The notes beneath the pieces are model-generated. The model saw only the letters and a program-made list of their open reading frames with translations, was not told the DNA's origin and did not search any database. From Chryseobacterium sp. 52 (lineage in GTDB: Bacteria > Bacteroidota > Bacteroidia > Flavobacteriales > Weeksellaceae), in the NCBI RefSeq assembly GCF_002754245.1, contig NZ_PEEX01000001.1:2212001-2276000 (forward strand): DNA of 64,000 nt. Direction: 5' to 3'. Made by a program: the position numbers and the translations under genes. Below are positions 61,850-64,000 of this stretch, one piece after another; position 1 is the first letter of the stretch, and the number at the start of each line of letters is the position of its first letter.

Positions 61850-61922
61850 TTCTATTATTTTAAAAATTATACTTTTTTTGTTTGTAGCTCTGAATCTGGA
61901 TTCAGACATTAAATTAACAGGA

Positions 61923-61960
61923 CAAATGTATAACAAATTAAATTGTGTGCAATTTAATTT
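61923..61960 (-). promoter_or_regulatory. OhrR-type dyad overlapping a TTG-N19-TAnnTTTG promoter
   Basis: AAATTAAATTG (61935-61945) and CAATTTAATTT (61950-61960) are perfect inverted arms around TGTG. On the minus strand TTG (61952-61950) and TACATTTG (61930-61923) are 19 bp apart, an excellent flavobacterial promoter. The dyad covers the -33 element and half of the spacer. Confidence 0.8.
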
Positions 61961-62101
61961 TGATAGATTTAATTTATAACAATTTTAGAAAGAAGCGAAA
62001 TTAACAGGAAATTTATCAGCTTTTCCGTTTTTAACAAGGAATAGATTTTTTAAGAAGCGCGGTATGTGCATCTTTACAGTACAATCATAAACAAAATAAC
62101 T

Positions 62102-62854
62102 ATGCAAAAATTCAAGAACAAGACAGCGTTGATTACCGGAGGTACCAACGGAATGGGATTCGCTACGGCAGAACAGTTCATCAATGGAGGAGGACGTGTC
62201 ATTATTACCGGAAGAAGTGAAGAAACCATAAATAAAGCATTGGAAAGACTGGGTGAAAATGCTTTCGGAATTGTATCTAATGCCGGAAGTATGAAAGACC
62301 TTATGAATCTGCAGCAGGAAGTAAAGAAATATACGGAAACTGTAGATGTACTTTTTGCCAATGCAGGATATGGAAAGTTCTTCCCGATTGAGTATGTTGA
62401 TGAAAATCATTTCGACGAACTTTTCAATATGCTTGTAAAAGGTCCTTTCTTCACTGTTCAGCAGATTTTGCCTCTTATGAAGAGCGGGAGTTCTGTTATT
62501 TTCAATACTTCTGTATCTACGGAGATCGCAATGGCGAATTTTTCAATTTATTCTGCAGCAAAATCAGCGGTGCAGTCTTTTATTAAAACATTTGCCGTAG
62601 AACTTACTGAGCGTAGAATAAGAGTCAATGGAGTGAGTCCGGGACATATTAAAACCAATATATTTAATAACTCAGGTCTGAATACAGAACAGATTGAAAA
62701 TGCAGTGGATGATATTATTCCTACAATTCCTTTTAAAAGACAGGGAGAACCTTCAGAGGTTGCCAATGCGGTATTGTTTTTAGCTTCGGAAGAGGCTTCT
62801 TACATTCACGGGGTAGAAATCAAGGTGGATGCCGGTATTTCCGTGATCAGATAA
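62102..62854 (+). CDS. Short-chain dehydrogenase/reductase
   Basis: The ATG at 62102 gives 250 aa (MQKFKNKTALITGGTNGMGF). Motifs: TGGTNGMGFATA (cofactor), NAGYG, the Ser in FNTSVSTE, and YSAAKSA (Tyr-Lys). LTERRIRVNGVSPGHIKTNIF and EGVEIKVDAG-like end (HGVEIKVDAGI) are typical of classical SDRs. It is divergent from the nitroreductase operon and shares the intergenic region with the OhrR-type dyad, so control by OhrR is conceivable but the dyad is placed for the other gene. Confidence 0.9.
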   Translation: MQKFKNKTALITGGTNGMGFATAEQFINGGGRVIITGRSEETINKALERLGENAFGIVSNAGSMKDLMNLQQEVKKYTETVDVLFANAGYGKFFPIEYVDENHFDELFNMLVKGPFFTVQQILPLMKSGSSVIFNTSVSTEIAMANFSIYSAAKSAVQSFIKTFAVELTERRIRVNGVSPGHIKTNIFNNSGLNTEQIENAVDDIIPTIPFKRQGEPSEVANAVLFLASEEASYIHGVEIKVDAGISVIR

Positions 62855-62859
62855 ATTAA

Positions 62860-62898
62860 AAATCCCCATCATATTATATGATGGGGAATTTTTTTTGA
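62860..62898 (+). terminator. Terminator after the SDR gene
   Basis: TCCCCATCATAT (62863-62874) pairs with ATATGATGGGGA (62876-62887), followed by a run of eight T. It begins about 6 bp after the stop. Confidence 0.88.
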
Positions 62899-62971
62899 GT
62901 GAAAACATCTGTTTTTTCCGTCAGCTTGTTTTTAAATGCTGTATTTTGAGCATACAGAGCAGCGATCCATA

Positions 62972-63283
62972 TCAACGAATTTCATTGACCTGTTTAATAA
63001 TATTGGTATTGTTTTCTATACCGATATCATAGGCTGTTCCTTTTTTATGACTCAGGCTTGCTTTTTCCAGCAGAGCCTTATAATCAGCAGATTTTTTAGA
63101 CAGAAAAAAGATCTGCGGACTTATTCCAATAGACACACGCATGAATTCTTCCGGTTTTTCCGGATCTTCAGCCACATTGGTAATTACTGAGTTTTTATAC
63201 CAGGTCAGGTTCTGTGAACTTGAACTGCCGGAACATGATGTGATCATAAATAAGAATAATAGTATATAAGTCCAGAATTTCAT
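62972..63283 (-). CDS. Small lipoprotein of unknown function
   Basis: The ATG complementary to 63281-63283 gives 103 aa; the signal MKFWTYILLFLFMITSC ends in a lipobox Cys at residue 17. The mature part is short (SGSSSSQNLTWYKNSVITNVAEDPEKPEEFMRV in pieces, then ADYKALLEKASLSHKKGTAYDIG). I do not recognise a family. It lies 69 bp downstream of the protein-glutaminase gene on the same strand and may be co-transcribed with it; the hairpin-free gap permits this. It could act together with the enzyme at the cell surface, but nothing in the sequence shows that. Confidence 0.7.
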   Translation of the reverse strand: MKFWTYILLFLFMITSCSGSSSSQNLTWYKNSVITNVAEDPEKPEEFMRVSIGISPQIFFLSKKSADYKALLEKASLSHKKGTAYDIGIENNTNIIKQVNEIR

Positions 63284-63352
63284 AGAATAATATTTAATAA
63301 ACAGCTCCTGCAATTGATGGATTATAAAAACTGCAGGAACTGTATAAGTTAA

Positions 63353-64000
63353 TTAGAATCCACAGCTCGCAACACTTGGAGCCGGAGATGGAGAACATCC
63401 TGAAAGTGATGAGAAAATGTTCAGTACACAATTCGTGTTCACTAAATTATTGTCATACAGATAAGATGCACTAGGGCTTCTGTAGTATACATTTCCTGCC
63501 GTATTGGCAAAAGAAGATACAGATGCAGATCCACAGCTTGTGTTGATGCATGCATTTCTCCAGGCCGTATCCGTAACAGGTCCGCCAGGGAACAGAGAAG
63601 GATCTATGATTCTTTTTTCAGTAACGCCTGATGCATTTTTATAGCTTACCAGAATCGCAACGTGGTAGCTCCAGGCTACACAACATGTACCGGTAGAAGC
63701 TTTCAGGTTTCCGTATACAAACTGCTTTTCACAGTCATAGCCGTTATTGATAAGGATCTGTCTCATTTTGTGCGCTCTTGCATAACATCCGTCTACAGGA
63801 TATCTGAATGTAATACATGGCGAAGAAGCCGTTGAAGTACCGCAAGCCTGGTTTTTGATCAGGGCAAACATACTGTTCAGGGTAGCTATGTTAGGAAGAA
63901 CACTGGTTAATTTGCTCGCCTCATTTTTAGCCTCTTTTGTTAGATTAGATTTGAAAAAACGGACATCTTCTTCATTTCCTTTTTCAACTTTCGCAATTTC
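63353..64000 (-). CDS. Protein-glutamine glutaminase (protein-deamidating enzyme), 5' end outside the window
   Basis: The frame stays open to the right edge, so the signal peptide and most of the propeptide are missing; 215 residues are visible. The last 185 correspond exactly in length to the mature enzyme of Chryseobacterium proteolyticum, beginning LTSVLPNIATLNS. Counting from that Leu, the catalytic residues fall in place: C42 in PVDGCYARAH, H83 in AWSYHVAIL and D103 in RIIDPSLF. At least ten Cys provide disulfides. It turns Gln side chains in intact proteins into Glu. Visible propeptide: EIAKVEKGNEEDVRFF and LTKEAKNEASK. An ATG within the mature region (63871) is not the start. Confidence 0.93.
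   Translation of the reverse strand, partial: EIAKVEKGNEEDVRFFKSNLTKEAKNEASKLTSVLPNIATLNSMFALIKNQACGTSTASSPCITFRYPVDGCYARAHKMRQILINNGYDCEKQFVYGNLKASTGTCCVAWSYHVAILVSYKNASGVTEKRIIDPSLFPGGPVTDTAWRNACINTSCGSASVSSFANTAGNVYYRSPSASYLYDNNLVNTNCVLNIFSSLSGCSPSPAPSVASCGF

Overview
The window reads as a chromosomal segment of a Chryseobacterium-type flavobacterium (Bacteroidota). Support comes from low GC content, absence of Shine-Dalgarno sequences, promoters of the TAnnTTTG type, C-terminal type IX secretion (T9SS) sorting domains, gldF/gldG gliding genes, and a protein-glutaminase at the right edge. The mature part of that enzyme is 185 residues and matches, as I remember it, the enzyme of Chryseobacterium proteolyticum. 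I see no rRNA, tRNA, CRISPR array, IS element or prophage.

Layout. 0-8 kb: a LuxR-type regulator, a secreted YwqK/MORN-like protein, DoxX, and the two subunits of a 3-oxoacid CoA-transferase separated by an opposite-strand ABC exporter. 8.1-19.3 kb: exported glycan-degrading enzymes (GH20 hexosaminidase, glycosylasparaginase, GH2 beta-mannosidase) surrounding a sulfide/persulfide cluster (Crp/Fnr regulator, TauE/SafE, metallo-beta-lactamase with two rhodanese domains, two YeeE-type permeases). 19.6-33 kb: a papain-like lipoprotein, transporters, priA, a PBP4-type peptidase, a tandem pair of T9SS-secreted M1 aminopeptidases, a JmjC-like protein and kbl. 33.4-37.6 kb: hemJ-like gene, gldF, gldG, a small double-glycine-type peptide and a decayed copy of the gldG 3' end. 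37.6-45 kb: two short-chain dehydrogenases with two regulators, then a minus-strand run of small immunity-like or unknown genes. 45-46.9 kb: Rrf2 regulator, TauE/SafE and a small monooxygenase. 47-59.4 kb: a haem acquisition region (two HmuY-like proteins, a T9SS protein of unknown role, TonB receptor, HmuTUV, a methyltransferase, HmuS, a ChaN-like protein and an exported deformylase-like protein). 59.5-64 kb: a NERD protein, a nitroreductase-ohrR-ohr operon, an SDR, a lipoprotein and protein-glutaminase.

The strongest new signals are regulatory. (1) An identical 24-bp element lies exactly 25 bp upstream of the TTTG of two weak promoters in the sulfide cluster, next to a Crp/Fnr gene and near -42, as expected for an activator. 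(2) A 23-bp operator lies exactly 5 bp upstream of the TAnnTTTG box of three haem-region promoters, which makes an uncharacterised T9SS protein a likely member of the iron regulon. (3) A 27-bp dyad is shared by a TauE/SafE gene (next to an Rrf2 regulator) and a distant JmjC-like gene, each 11 bp from its -7 box. (4) An 11+11 bp dyad covers the -33 element of the nitroreductase-ohrR-ohr promoter.

Other points of interest are the gldG remnant, an exported peptide-deformylase-like protein whose conserved metal-binding Cys is Asp, a Cys-rich leader peptide, and a probable frameshift in a small immunity-region gene. All family assignments are from reading motifs; no database search was run.
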